Positions 1 to 8,532 of a DNA stretch of 64,000 bases are shown one piece after another. Location of the stretch: NCBI GenBank assembly GCA_900102115.1, contig FNAW01000001.1, forward strand, positions 124,001-188,000, read 5' to 3'. Position 1 is the first letter of the stretch; every line of letters starts with the position of its first letter. The notes below the pieces were generated by a model. That model searched no databases, was not told where the DNA came from, and worked only from the letters and a program-made list of their open reading frames with translations. The position numbers and the translations under genes are program-made. The stretch comes from Blastococcus fimeti. Lineage in GTDB: Bacteria; Actinomycetota; Actinomycetes; Mycobacteriales; Geodermatophilaceae.

Positions 1-649
1 CGGCGAGCGCGCCGCCCGCCATCGTCACCGACAGCGACGCGAATCCCAGCAGCACCCAGCCGGCCGCGGCCCGCCGGGGCGGCGAGACCGCGCCGAACGT
101 GACCAGCCCGACCGCGCAGAGGACGGCCGAGACCGCCGGGTAGAAGACGGTGAGCAGGGGGTCCGCGGGGGCACCGGCCGGGCCCGCCGTCAGCGGTGCC
201 AGCATCTCCAGCAGCATGCCGAGCGCGACCAGCGCGACGGCGGCGTCCAGCACCATCTGCATGCGGACGCGCCCGCCGGCCGACCGCATCAGCCGCACGC
301 AGAGCAGCACCGCCACCGGGCCCGTGGCGGCGAGGAAGAGGTCCGAGAGGCCGGCGGAGGTGGGGTTCACCCCGCGGCCGGTGACGGCCCGGACCAGGTG
401 GCCCAGGCCCAGGAGCACCGCGATGACGGCGAAGGACCGCCAGGTCGCCACCGCCGCGGGCTCCAGCCGGAGGCAGTGCCGCCCGACGAGCGCGGCGACG
501 GCGAAGGTCGCGAGCGCCAGGACCGCCGGGCCGCTCCACCCGTTCCAGCCCGGGACGACGAGCTGCTGGACCGCCAGGACCAGGGCCGCGGCCGCGAGGC
601 CCAGCAGCACCGGACGCCGGGGCCAGCCGGCTCCCGCGGAGGGGCTCAT
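1..649 (-). CDS. Multi-pass membrane protein, N-terminal part (cut by window edge)
   Basis: Reading the reverse strand from an ATG at 649 gives an open frame to the window edge (about 216 residues) that begins MSPSAGAGWPRR and is almost all hydrophobic helices separated by short Arg-rich loops. It starts 13 nt downstream of the stop of the PAS-GGDEF-EAL gene, so the two are probably co-transcribed. Its helical region resembles the N-terminal membrane region of that neighbour in style. I infer a membrane sensor, perhaps also carrying GGDEF/EAL domains beyond the edge. No catalytic domain is visible here, so the function is unproven. Confidence 0.7.
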   Translation of the reverse strand, partial: MSPSAGAGWPRRPVLLGLAAAALVLAVQQLVVPGWNGWSGPAVLALATFAVAALVGRHCLRLEPAAVATWRSFAVIAVLLGLGHLVRAVTGRGVNPTSAGLSDLFLAATGPVAVLLCVRLMRSAGGRVRMQMVLDAAVALVALGMLLEMLAPLTAGPAGAPADPLLTVFYPAVSAVLCAVGLVTFGAVSPPRRAAAGWVLLGFASLSVTMAGGALA

Positions 650-662
650 CACTCGGCGCCGG

Positions 663-3290
663 TCATCGGGCACTGACGAGACCGGGCCACACCGCGGCCT
701 CGGCGCGGAGCACGCCCATGAGCTGCTCCAGCGGCATCGGGCGGGCGAGCAGGAAGCCCTGCGCGTAGTCGCAGCCGAAGCCGCTCAGGACGGCCAGCTG
801 CGCGGAGGTCTCCACGCCCTCGGCCACGACCGACATGCCCAGCGCGCGGCCGATGCCGACGATCGACTCGCACAGCGCGCGGGTCTTGGCGTCGCGGTCG
901 ATCCGGGACACGAAGGCACGGTCGAGCTTGACCATGTCGATCGGCAACTTGGTCAGGTGGGTGAGCATCGAGGAGTCGCCCCCGAAGCCGGAGAGCGCCA
1001 CGTGCACGCCCATGAGCCGCAGGGTCGCGACGTCCAGGCCGTCGCGCTCCTCACCGGAGGTGACGGTGGCGTCGCCGATCTCGAGCACGAGCCGCTCGGG
1101 CGGGAGGCCCGACCCGCGCAGCGCCGCCTCGACGTCGGGCACGACCGAGCCGGTGGCCAGGTAGGCCGCGGGGGCGTCGAGGCCGATCCGCACGCCGGAG
1201 GCGGACTCCGGCATGGCGGCGGCGGCCGAGACCGCTTCCTCCAGCGCGAACCGCTGCAGCTCGCCCATGAGCCCGGACTGCTCGGCGATCGGCAGGAACT
1301 CCGCCGGCAGGATCTCCCCGAGGGTCGGGTGCCGCCAGCGCAGCAGCGCCTCGACGCCGGAGAGCCGCTGCTCGGCCAACGAGATGACCGGCTGGAACAG
1401 CAGGAACAGCTCGCCGTGGGCCCGCGCCGAGCGCAGGTCCTCGCGCAGCTGCTCGCGGCGGGCCGCCGCCTCGCCGAGCGCGGCCCGGTAGCGCTGCGCC
1501 ATGCCGGAACCCGCGGCGCGGGCGGCACGGACGGCGAGGTCGGCCCGCACGAGCAGGTCCTCGACGGCGAGGCCCGCGTCGAGCTCGACCAGGCCCACAC
1601 CGGCGGTCAGGTCGACGATGCCGGCGTCGGTGAGGATCGGCTGCTCGACGACGGACAGGATGCGGCCGGCCAGCCGGTCGGCGTCGGGACCCTGCCCGGT
1701 GGCGAGCACCGCGAAGGTGCCACCACCGATGCGCGCGACGACGTCCTCACCGCGCACGGTGGAGCGCAGCCGGCGACCGATCTCGGCGACGACGACACCG
1801 ATCACGTCGCGGCCGGCGCGCTCGCGGGCCTCGAGGAGGCCGTCGAGCTCGACCATCAGCAGCGTGCCGGACTCCTGCCCCTCCGCCACGGGTGCGGCCA
1901 GCCGCTCGGTGAGCAGCCGCAGCATGCCGGCGCGGTTGGGCAGGGTGGTCATGGGATCGATGTAGGCGACGCTCTGCAGCGAGCGCTCGCGCGCCTGCCG
2001 CTCGGTCATGTCGCGGCACTGCAGGACGACGGCACCCACGTCGGGGTCGCCACGGAGGTCGGCGATGCCGGCCTCGAGGCAGCGCCAGACGCCGTCGGCG
2101 TCGCGCAGCCGCAGGCCCAGCAGGGCCGGGGCGTGCTCGCCGGAAGTCAGTGCCTCGCCGAGGGCGGCCTGGTCCTCCGGGTGCACGGCCTCGAGCAGCG
2201 CCCGACCCACGAGCTCCGCCGCGGCGGGGCCGAGGACGCGCTCCAGGGCCGGCGAGGCCCAGGTCACGCGCAGCGCGTCGTCGAGCAGCACGACGGCGTC
2301 GACGCCGGAGTGCACCAGGGACCGGAAGTAGGCCTCGCTGCGTCGCAGCCGGGCCGACAGGCGGTGCTCCTGGCAGGCGGTGGTCCAGCGGTGCGCCAGC
2401 GCGAGCAGGACGGCGAGCATCAGCCCGGTCCAGGTGATCGTGTCGAGGTGGTGTCCCAGGAACCGGACCACGCCGGCCGCGGCGACGGCGACCAGCAGCG
2501 CGCCCATGGGCAGCAGCTGGCCCACGTCCACGGCCCGGGAGAACCCGCGGGTCGGGGCGGGCGAGCTCCACCCCGGGTCCACCAGGACCGCCAGCGCGAG
2601 AAGCAGCAGGCCGCCCACGACGAGGAATCGCGCCAGGGAGGTGAGGCCGACGGCGTCCGAGAGGACGGCGGAGGTGCCCAGACCGCGGCCGCTGGTCAGC
2701 AGCACGGTGCCGGCCAGGAGCACGACGGCCATGCGCCGGCGGGCAGGCTCGACGACGCCGAGCAGGACGAGGGCGGCGGTCATGGTCGCCGCGGTGACGA
2801 CGACGGCGGCACCGAGGACGACCCGCTCGGGCAGGTCCATCCCGGACCAGTCGCCGACGGGGCCCGCGACGAGCAACCGGATGGCGACCAGGCAGGAGGT
2901 GAGGAACAGCGCGACCTCCGCGGCCGCACGGCGTCCGGTGCGCAGGCGGGACCGGCCTGCCAGCCCGAGCAGCGCGACGATGGCGATGACGTAGCCGGGG
3001 AGGGTGGGCAGCCAGCGGACGACGACCAGGTCGAGCGGGTCGCCGTCGTCGATCAGCCAGGCCAGGAGCGCGCCGAACACCGGGAACAGGGGTGCGGCGG
3101 CGAACAGCCGCCAGGCCGGCGGGCGGCCCGGCCGGCCACCTGCGATCCACAGGACGACAGAGGCGATGAGGCCGACGAGGACGACGGCGAGGTCGCCGAG
3201 GTCACGGAGGGCAGGCGAAGCGGCGGCGACGGCGCAGGCGACTACCGCCGGCACGGCCACCGCGAGCAACCACCAACGGCGCGGGTCCAC
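663..3290 (-). CDS. Membrane PAS-GGDEF-EAL protein with degenerate active sites
   Basis: This 875-residue protein (GTG start) has about eight hydrophobic helices in residues 1-300, a PAS domain around 305-430, a GGDEF domain around 440-600 and an EAL domain around 615-865. The cyclic-di-GMP synthase signature reads RIGGGTF instead of GGDEF. The phosphodiesterase domain keeps EALLRW, AEGVE and the final QGF region, but the metal-binding DDFG stretch reads LSGFGG, and the usual E-x-T-E reads LEIGD. Knowledge of the families says these positions are needed for catalysis, so I infer an inactive or receptor-type protein that senses through PAS and the membrane part. It precedes another membrane gene at 649 and follows ilvD after an 87-bp gap with a small hairpin. 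Confidence 0.9.
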   Translation of the reverse strand: MDPRRWWLLAVAVPAVVACAVAAASPALRDLGDLAVVLVGLIASVVLWIAGGRPGRPPAWRLFAAAPLFPVFGALLAWLIDDGDPLDLVVVRWLPTLPGYVIAIVALLGLAGRSRLRTGRRAAAEVALFLTSCLVAIRLLVAGPVGDWSGMDLPERVVLGAAVVVTAATMTAALVLLGVVEPARRRMAVVLLAGTVLLTSGRGLGTSAVLSDAVGLTSLARFLVVGGLLLLALAVLVDPGWSSPAPTRGFSRAVDVGQLLPMGALLVAVAAAGVVRFLGHHLDTITWTGLMLAVLLALAHRWTTACQEHRLSARLRRSEAYFRSLVHSGVDAVVLLDDALRVTWASPALERVLGPAAAELVGRALLEAVHPEDQAALGEALTSGEHAPALLGLRLRDADGVWRCLEAGIADLRGDPDVGAVVLQCRDMTERQARERSLQSVAYIDPMTTLPNRAGMLRLLTERLAAPVAEGQESGTLLMVELDGLLEARERAGRDVIGVVVAEIGRRLRSTVRGEDVVARIGGGTFAVLATGQGPDADRLAGRILSVVEQPILTDAGIVDLTAGVGLVELDAGLAVEDLLVRADLAVRAARAAGSGMAQRYRAALGEAAARREQLREDLRSARAHGELFLLFQPVISLAEQRLSGVEALLRWRHPTLGEILPAEFLPIAEQSGLMGELQRFALEEAVSAAAAMPESASGVRIGLDAPAAYLATGSVVPDVEAALRGSGLPPERLVLEIGDATVTSGEERDGLDVATLRLMGVHVALSGFGGDSSMLTHLTKLPIDMVKLDRAFVSRIDRDAKTRALCESIVGIGRALGMSVVAEGVETSAQLAVLSGFGCDYAQGFLLARPMPLEQLMGVLRAEAAVWPGLVSAR

Positions 3291-3315
3291 GCCTGTTGTC
3301 TCGGCATCGGGCGGA

Positions 3316-3337
3316 GCCCGGCCAAGCCGTGCCGGGC
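3316..3337 (-). terminator. Possible hairpin between ilvD and the GGDEF-EAL gene
   Basis: The inverted repeat GCCCGGC / GCCGGGC has an 8-nt loop and lies 41-62 nt downstream of the ilvD stop. There is no T-run. It may attenuate ilvD transcription, but a 7-bp GC-only stem is weak evidence in DNA this GC-rich. Confidence 0.3.
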
Positions 3338-3377
3338 GGACGTCACCCCTTGGGAGGGGGGCGCCCGCCCGGGTGGA

Positions 3378-5102
3378 TCAGCCGCAGATGGCGCCCTGGG
3401 CGGCCGATCCGACCAGCTTGGCGTACTTGCCGAGCACCCCGGTGGTGTAGCGCGGGGGCAGCGGCTCCCAGCCCTCCTTGCGGCGGGCGAGCTCCGCGTC
3501 GTCCACGAGCAGGTCCAGCTTGCGGGTGGTCAGGTCCAGGCGGATCGGGTCACCGTCGCGGACGAAGGCGATCGGTCCGCCGTCGGTCGCCTCGGGCGCC
3601 ACGTGGCCGATGCACAGGCCGGTCGTGCCGCCGGAGAACCGGCCGTCGGTGAGCAGCAGGACGTCCTTGCCCAGGCCCGCGCCCTTGATGGCGCCGGTGA
3701 CGGCGAGCATCTCGCGCATGCCGGGTCCGCCGCGCGGGCCCTCGTACCGGATGACGACGACGTCACCGGGCTGGAGGGTGCCGTCGGTGACGGCGTCCAT
3801 GGCGCCCTGCTCGCCGTCGAAGACGCGGGCGGTGCCCTCGAAGGTGGAGGAGTCGAAGCCCGCCGACTTCACGACCGCGCCCTCGGGGGCGAGGGATCCG
3901 TGCAGGATGTCCAGCCCGCCGGTCCGGTGGATCGGGTCATTCATGGCGTGGATGATCGCGCCGTCGGGGTCCGTGGGAGCGAGGTCGGCCAGGTTCTCCG
4001 CCATGGTCTTCCCGGTCACGGTCAGGACGTCGCCGTGCAGCAGGCCGGCGTCCAGCAGTGCCTTGAGGACGACGGGGACGCCGCCGACGCGGTCGACGTC
4101 GGTCATGACGAACCGGCCGAAGGGCTTCACGTCGGCCAGCAGCGGCGTGCGGTCGCCGATCCGGTTGAAGTCCTCGAGAGACAGGTCGACCTGCGCCTCG
4201 TGGGCGATCGCCATCAGGTGCAGCACCGCGTTCGTCGAGCCACCGAGCGCCATGACGACGGTGATCGCGTTCTCGAACGCCTTCTTGGTCATGATCTGCC
4301 GGGCGGTGATGCCCAGTCGCAGCAGGTTCACGACCGCCTCCCCGGAGGCGACGGCGTAGTCGTCGCGCCGGCTGTCCGGCGCCGGCGGGGCGGCGCTGCC
4401 CGGGAGCGCCATGCCGAGGGCCTCGGCGACGCTGGCCATGGTGTTGGCGGTGTACATGCCGCCGCACGACCCCTGGCCGGGGCAGGCCGCCTTCTCGATG
4501 GCGGTCAGCTCGTCGCGGGTGATGAGCCCCCGGGCGCAGGCGCCGACGGCCTCGAAGACGTCGATGATCGTGAGGTCCCGGTCGTCCAGCTTGCCGGGCA
4601 TCGTCGAGCCGGAGTAGAGGAAGACGCTCGCCAGGTCCAGACGCGCGGCGGCCATGAGCATGCCGGGCAGGGACTTGTCGCAGCCGGCCAGCAGCACCGA
4701 GCCGTCGAGGCGCTCGGCGAACATGACGGTCTCGACCGAGTCGGCGATGACCTCGCGGGAGACCAGCGAGGCGCGCATGCCCTCGTGGCCCATGGAGATG
4801 CCGTCGGAGACCGAGATGGTGCCGAACTCCATGGGGAAGCCCCCGGCGGCGCGGACGCCGTCCTTGGCCCGCTGCGCCAGGCGCTGCAGCGACAGGTTGC
4901 ACGGGGTGATCTCGTTCCACGACGAGGCGACGCCGATCTGCGGCTTGACCATGTCGTCGTCGCCCATGCCGACGGCGCGCAGCATGGCGCGCGCCGGGGC
5001 CTTGGCGTCCCCGTCGGTCACCTCGAAGCTGCGCGGCTTCATCGGGTTGCGCGTCGCACTGGCGGAGTCGTTGCCTGGGATGAGGTCCTCACCGATCGTC
5101 AC
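3378..5102 (-). CDS. ilvD: Dihydroxy-acid dehydratase
   Basis: IlvD dehydrates dihydroxy-acids to 2-keto acids in isoleucine and valine synthesis. The 574-residue sequence shows the iron-sulfur cysteines in [16 protein letters not shown] and [14 protein letters not shown], plus the C-terminal [16 protein letters not shown] block. The length fits the short actinobacterial form. The start is GTG at 5102. The family-conserved region begins near [12 protein letters not shown], about 20 residues in, so a later start is possible. A TAGCAT hexamer ends 6 nt before this GTG, which favours the start given and a leaderless message. The gene is divergent from the MmyB-type regulator, 83 bp apart. Confidence 0.97.
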   Translation of the reverse strand: MTIGEDLIPGNDSASATRNPMKPRSFEVTDGDAKAPARAMLRAVGMGDDDMVKPQIGVASSWNEITPCNLSLQRLAQRAKDGVRAAGGFPMEFGTISVSDGISMGHEGMRASLVSREVIADSVETVMFAERLDGSVLLAGCDKSLPGMLMAAARLDLASVFLYSGSTMPGKLDDRDLTIIDVFEAVGACARGLITRDELTAIEKAACPGQGSCGGMYTANTMASVAEALGMALPGSAAPPAPDSRRDDYAVASGEAVVNLLRLGITARQIMTKKAFENAITVVMALGGSTNAVLHLMAIAHEAQVDLSLEDFNRIGDRTPLLADVKPFGRFVMTDVDRVGGVPVVLKALLDAGLLHGDVLTVTGKTMAENLADLAPTDPDGAIIHAMNDPIHRTGGLDILHGSLAPEGAVVKSAGFDSSTFEGTARVFDGEQGAMDAVTDGTLQPGDVVVIRYEGPRGGPGMREMLAVTGAIKGAGLGKDVLLLTDGRFSGGTTGLCIGHVAPEATDGGPIAFVRDGDPIRLDLTTRKLDLLVDDAELARRKEGWEPLPPRYTTGVLGKYAKLVGSAAQGAICG

Positions 5103-5108
5103 GAGGGG

Positions 5109-5114
5109 ATGCTA
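5109..5114 (-). promoter_or_regulatory. Predicted -10 (TAGCAT) of ilvD, leaderless
   Basis: On the reverse strand TAGCAT is followed by exactly 6 nt and then the GTG of ilvD. No convincing -35 is seen. Confidence 0.5.
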
Positions 5115-5147
5115 GGCCGGTCCCCTGGCATGTCCGAGACTGTGTCG

Positions 5148-5163
5148 GTGCTAGTACCGGCAC
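5148..5163. promoter_or_regulatory. Imperfect palindrome between ilvD and the MmyB-type regulator
   Basis: GTGCTAGTACCGGCAC is a 16-bp imperfect palindrome centred on GTAC, with two mismatched pairs. It lies 22 bp upstream of the regulator start in the divergent intergenic region. Regulators of this kind often bind next to their own gene, so it is a candidate operator. Confidence 0.35.
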
Positions 5164-5185
5164 CACCACCGAACGGGAGTCCGCC

Positions 5186-6004
5186 GTGACCGCCTCCGCC
5201 CGCCGCGAGCTGGCCGAGTTCCTCGGCTCGCGCCGCCGTCAGCTGGCCCCGGGTGCGGTCGGCCTGCCGGCCGGCGCCAACCGCCGGACGCCGGGGCTGC
5301 GGCGGGAGGAGGTCGCGCTGCTCGCCGGGGTCAGCCACACCTGGTACACGTGGCTGGAGCAGGGGCGCGAGATCCGCCCCTCGGTGCAGGTCATGGACGC
5401 GCTGGCCCGCACCCTGCAGCTCACCGCGGCCGAGCGCGAGTACGTGCTGCGGCTGTCCGGCAACGAGCCGGCACCCACGGTCGAGACGCTGGAGACGATG
5501 CCGGCCCACCTGCAGCGGCTGATGGACGCCCTGGGCCCCTCCCCCGCGTACGCGATCACCTCGACCTGGTCGATCGTCGGCTGGAACGAGGCCTACGAAC
5601 GCCTCTACCCGGGGGTGGCCGACGTGCTCCCCGGTGACCGGAACCTGCTGTGGGTGGTGTTCACCGACCCCGCCGTCCGACGGCTGCTGGGCGACTGGAC
5701 GACCGACAGCCGCCGGTTCCTCACCCAGTTCCGGGCGGAGGTCGGCCCGCGCCTGGCCGATCCCCAGGTGGTCGACCTCGTCACGCGGCTGCAGGCGGCC
5801 AGCCCCGCCTTCCGCGAGGGGTGGGCGAGCCACGACGTCGACCGGTTCACCTCGACCGAGCGCCGGTTCGAGCACCCCGCCGTCGGCTCCCTGGTGCTGG
5901 AGCACCACCAGCTGACCCCGGCCGACGCCCCCGGCCTGCAGCTGGTCGTCTACACCGCCGCCGAGGCGGGCAGCGCCGCTGGGCTGGCCCGGCTCGCGGG
6001 CTGA
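5186..6004 (+). CDS. XRE-family regulator with MmyB-like ligand-binding domain
   Basis: The 272-residue protein has an N-terminal helix-turn-helix (TPGLRREEVALLAGVSHTWY followed by the TWLEQGRE motif) and a C-terminal PAS-like MmyB domain, residues about 110-265, with the typical AYAITSTWSIVGWNEAYERLY stretch broken only at expected positions. This family usually controls one adjacent divergent gene, often a short-chain dehydrogenase, and the C-terminal domain is thought to bind a fatty-acid-like ligand. Here the divergent neighbour is ilvD. A target role for ilvD is inference only. The start is GTG, with a weak GGGAG upstream. Confidence 0.92.
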   Translation: MTASARRELAEFLGSRRRQLAPGAVGLPAGANRRTPGLRREEVALLAGVSHTWYTWLEQGREIRPSVQVMDALARTLQLTAAEREYVLRLSGNEPAPTVETLETMPAHLQRLMDALGPSPAYAITSTWSIVGWNEAYERLYPGVADVLPGDRNLLWVVFTDPAVRRLLGDWTTDSRRFLTQFRAEVGPRLADPQVVDLVTRLQAASPAFREGWASHDVDRFTSTERRFEHPAVGSLVLEHHQLTPADAPGLQLVVYTAAEAGSAAGLARLAG

Positions 6005-6027
6005 GCCGTCTGGGAGGATCGGCGCTC

Positions 6028-6411
6028 GTGGACACCCCCGCCCGCTTCCGGATGAACCGCACCTCGCTGCTCCCGGTGCTGGTGTTCGCCTTCTGCCTGA
6101 TCCCGCTGTCGGCGGCCTCGTCGTGGCTCCTGCTGCTGCTGCTCGTCCCTGCCGTCGTGGCCGCCTGGGTGTGGCGCACCGGCTTCGACATCGACGCCGG
6201 CGCGATCACGGTGCGCACGCTGGCCGGCCGCCGCCGGGTGCCGTGGACCGAGCTCGCCGGCGTGCGGGTCGGCGAGCGGGCCGACCTCTGGCTGGTGACC
6301 ACGGGTGGCACCGAGGTGCGGTTGCCCGCGGTGCGGGCCCGCGACCTGCCCGCGATCGGGCGGGCCTCCGGCGGCCGGATCCCGGTGCCCACGCCGCCGC
6401 TGGATCAGTAG
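6028..6411 (+). CDS. Small PH-domain (bPH_6-like) membrane protein
   Basis: This 127-residue protein begins at a GTG at 6028, supported by a GGGAGGA ribosome site 9 nt upstream. Two hydrophobic helices (about residues 13-30 and 33-50) are followed by a compact beta-rich region with RRVPWTELAGVRV and VRLPAVRARDLPAI, typical of the bacterial PH domain in mycobacterial low-molecular-weight antigen 6 proteins. The function is unknown. Its TAG stop lies inside the last codons of the convergent dehydrogenase gene (7-bp overlap). Confidence 0.8.
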   Translation: MDTPARFRMNRTSLLPVLVFAFCLIPLSAASSWLLLLLLVPAVVAAWVWRTGFDIDAGAITVRTLAGRRRVPWTELAGVRVGERADLWLVTTGGTEVRLPAVRARDLPAIGRASGGRIPVPTPPLDQ

Positions 6412-7352
6412 CGGTCGACCACGTTCGCCAGCGGCCGGCCGGCGAGGATCCGCTGCAGCTGGTCGGCCACCGCGGCCGCGGCCCGCTCGTTGGTGCCGGG
6501 CACGTCACCGCCGACGTGCGGGGTGATGAGGAGGTTCGGCGCCGTCCAGAGCGGGTGCCCCTCGGGCAGCGGCTCGGGCTCGGTGACGTCGACGGCGGCG
6601 CGCAGCCGGCCGGCGGTGAGCTCGGCGAGCAGCGCGTCGGTGTCGACGACGACGCCGCGGGCGGCGTTGACCAGCAAGGCGTCGTCCTTCATCGCGGCGA
6701 GGAAGCCGGCGTCGACCAGGCCGATCGTCTCGTCGGTCACCGGCACGATCACGACCACGACGTCGGCCTGCGGCAGCAGCTGGGGCAGCTCGCTGGTGGC
6801 GTGCACGCCGTCGCGGGCGGTGCGGGCGACGAAGGTCAGCTCGACGTCGAAGCCGGCCATCATCCGGCCGATGGTGCGGCCGATGTCGCCCGAGCCGACC
6901 ACGAGCACCTTCGCGCCGACCAGCTTGTGGTGGGTGCGCGGCGTCCAGCGGCCGGCGTCCTGCTCGCGGACGAAGAACGGGATGCCGCGCTGGGCGGCGA
7001 GGGTGGCGGTCACCGCCCACTCGGCGGTGGAGGGCGTGTGCGCGCCACGGGCGTTGCACAGCGTGACCCCGTCGGGCAGCCGGCCGGCGAAACGCTCGGC
7101 TCCGGCGCTGAGCAGCTGCACGACGCGGAGGTCGGGCAGCGCGGCGAAGAAGTCCTCGTCGGGCAGGTCTGCTCCGCCGGAGCGCGGGACCCAGACCTTG
7201 GACCGGCCGGCGTCGCCGGTGGGCGGCCCGTCGAGCGCCGACCAGCGGTGCGCGCGCACGCGTGGCGAGACCGCCTCGACGGCAGCAGCCAGGGCACGGG
7301 AAGGGACCAGGACGTCGAGCACCTCGTCGGGGCCGACCAGCGGTTCGCTCAC
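6405..7352 (-). CDS. D-isomer-specific 2-hydroxyacid dehydrogenase
   Basis: This NAD(P)-dependent oxidoreductase (315 residues) belongs to the D-2-hydroxyacid / hydroxypyruvate reductase group. The Rossmann motif VVGSGDIGRTIG is central. The catalytic triad is visible as Arg in NAARG, Glu in DVTEPEPLP and His in TPHVGG. I chose the GTG at 7352 (VSEPLVGPD) because a TAGTCT hexamer sits 8 nt upstream. The frame stays open further back, but that would overlap the divergent lipoprotein promoter. The substrate cannot be read from the sequence. Confidence 0.93.
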   Translation of the reverse strand: MSEPLVGPDEVLDVLVPSRALAAAVEAVSPRVRAHRWSALDGPPTGDAGRSKVWVPRSGGADLPDEDFFAALPDLRVVQLLSAGAERFAGRLPDGVTLCNARGAHTPSTAEWAVTATLAAQRGIPFFVREQDAGRWTPRTHHKLVGAKVLVVGSGDIGRTIGRMMAGFDVELTFVARTARDGVHATSELPQLLPQADVVVVIVPVTDETIGLVDAGFLAAMKDDALLVNAARGVVVDTDALLAELTAGRLRAAVDVTEPEPLPEGHPLWTAPNLLITPHVGGDVPGTNERAAAAVADQLQRILAGRPLANVVDRY

Positions 7353-7360
7353 GAACGCCG

Positions 7361-7366
7361 AGACTA
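7361..7366 (-). promoter_or_regulatory. Predicted -10 (TAGTCT) of the hydroxyacid dehydrogenase
   Basis: Reverse-strand TAGTCT is 8 nt from the GTG at 7352, consistent with a leaderless or near-leaderless message. It lies 34 bp from the -10 of the divergent lipoprotein gene. Confidence 0.5.
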
Positions 7367-7400
7367 GGCGCAACCGCCCGGCCCGCCCACGGCGCGCACG

Positions 7401-7406
7401 TACTGT
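7401..7406 (+). promoter_or_regulatory. Predicted -10 (TACTGT) of the sugar-dehydrogenase lipoprotein gene
   Basis: TACTGT is followed by 7 nt (GGAGGGC) and the ATG. The 7 nt also look like a Shine-Dalgarno core but sit too close to the start to serve as one, so leaderless initiation is more likely. Confidence 0.5.
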
Positions 7407-7413
7407 GGAGGGC

Positions 7414-8532
7414 ATGCGGCGGGCGACGGCGGGTGCGCTGCTCGCGACCGCCGTGCTGCTGGCCGGGTGCGGCAGCGACGGCTACGAGCCGTCCGGCCCG
7501 TTCCGCCCGCTCCCCGAGGGCGCACCTCCCGAGGTCGGCCCTCCCCCGTCGAGCGCGCCCAACCCCGGGCGCCCCGCCGAGCCGGGTGCCGAGGAGACCG
7601 ACGGCGACCCCTCCGTGGTGGCCTCCGGGCTGGCCGTCCCCACCGGGCTGGCGCTGCTGCCCGACGGCACCGCGATCGTCGGCGAGCGCGACACCGGCCG
7701 CCTCCTGCAGGTCTTCCCCGACCGCTCCCCCGCCCGCGAGCTGATGACCGTGCCGGGTGTGGACGCCACCGGCGACGGCGGCCTGCTCGGGCTGGCGGCG
7801 TCGCCGACCTATCCCGAGGACGGGCTGCTCTACGCCTACGTGTCCACGGCCGTGGACAACCGCGTGGTGCGCTTCCCGATCGGTGGGACGCCGAACGCCG
7901 TGGTCACCGGCATCCCGCGCGGCGAGGTGCACAACGGCGGGGGCCTGGTGTTCGGCGCGGACGGCACCCTCTACGTCGGTACCGGCGACACCGGGAACCC
8001 CGCGCTGGCGAGCGACCCGGCCTCGCTCGGCGGCAAGGTGCTGCACGTCGACGTCTTCGGCCGGCCCCTCGGCGCGGGGCCGGTGTTCACCAGCGGGCAC
8101 CGCGACGTCACCGCCGTCTGCGTGGGCGAGGAGGACCGGCTGTTCGCCGCCGACGCCGCGCGCGACGGCGCCGACGAGCTGAACGCGCTCACCGAGGGAC
8201 GCGACTACGCCGTCACCGGACCGGTCGTCGAGTTCGTGCCGGGCGAGGACGGCCTGGGCGGCTGCGCCGTCGCCGGCGACGCCGTCTTCGTGGGCGCGCT
8301 GGACGGCCAGCGGGTGCACGCCGTCCCCGTCGACGCGTCGGACACGGTGTCCGGCGAGCTCGAGGAGTTCCTCGGCGGCCGCTACGGCCGGCTGCGCACC
8401 GTCGTCGCCGATCCCACGGGCGCGCTGTGGATCACCACGTCCAACCGCGACGGCATCGGCACCCCCGCCGAGGACGACGACAAGGTGCTGCGCATCAACC
8501 CGCCCTCCTCCGCCGGCGGATCTCCGCTCTAG
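7414..8532 (+). CDS. Glucose/sorbosone-dehydrogenase-type lipoprotein
   Basis: The 372-residue product starts with a lipoprotein signal peptide ending LLAGC (Cys near residue 19), then a Pro-rich linker and a beta-propeller of the GSDH (PQQ-linked glucose/sorbosone dehydrogenase) family. Visible markers are [36 protein letters not shown] and [14 protein letters not shown]. It should sit on the outer face of the membrane and oxidise a sugar or aldose-like substrate. No PQQ-synthesis genes are nearby, and many members have no proven activity. Its TAG stop shares a CTAG with the TAG of gatB on the other strand. Confidence 0.9.
   Translation: MRRATAGALLATAVLLAGCGSDGYEPSGPFRPLPEGAPPEVGPPPSSAPNPGRPAEPGAEETDGDPSVVASGLAVPTGLALLPDGTAIVGERDTGRLLQVFPDRSPARELMTVPGVDATGDGGLLGLAASPTYPEDGLLYAYVSTAVDNRVVRFPIGGTPNAVVTGIPRGEVHNGGGLVFGADGTLYVGTGDTGNPALASDPASLGGKVLHVDVFGRPLGAGPVFTSGHRDVTAVCVGEEDRLFAADAARDGADELNALTEGRDYAVTGPVVEFVPGEDGLGGCAVAGDAVFVGALDGQRVHAVPVDASDTVSGELEEFLGGRYGRLRTVVADPTGALWITTSNRDGIGTPAEDDDKVLRINPPSSAGGSPL

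Noticed and set aside
150..5189. Forward open frame of about 1,679 codons
   Set aside because: It runs antisense to the GGDEF-EAL and ilvD genes, is low-complexity Arg/Gly/Ala/His-rich with no domain, and is a by-product of high GC in the real genes.
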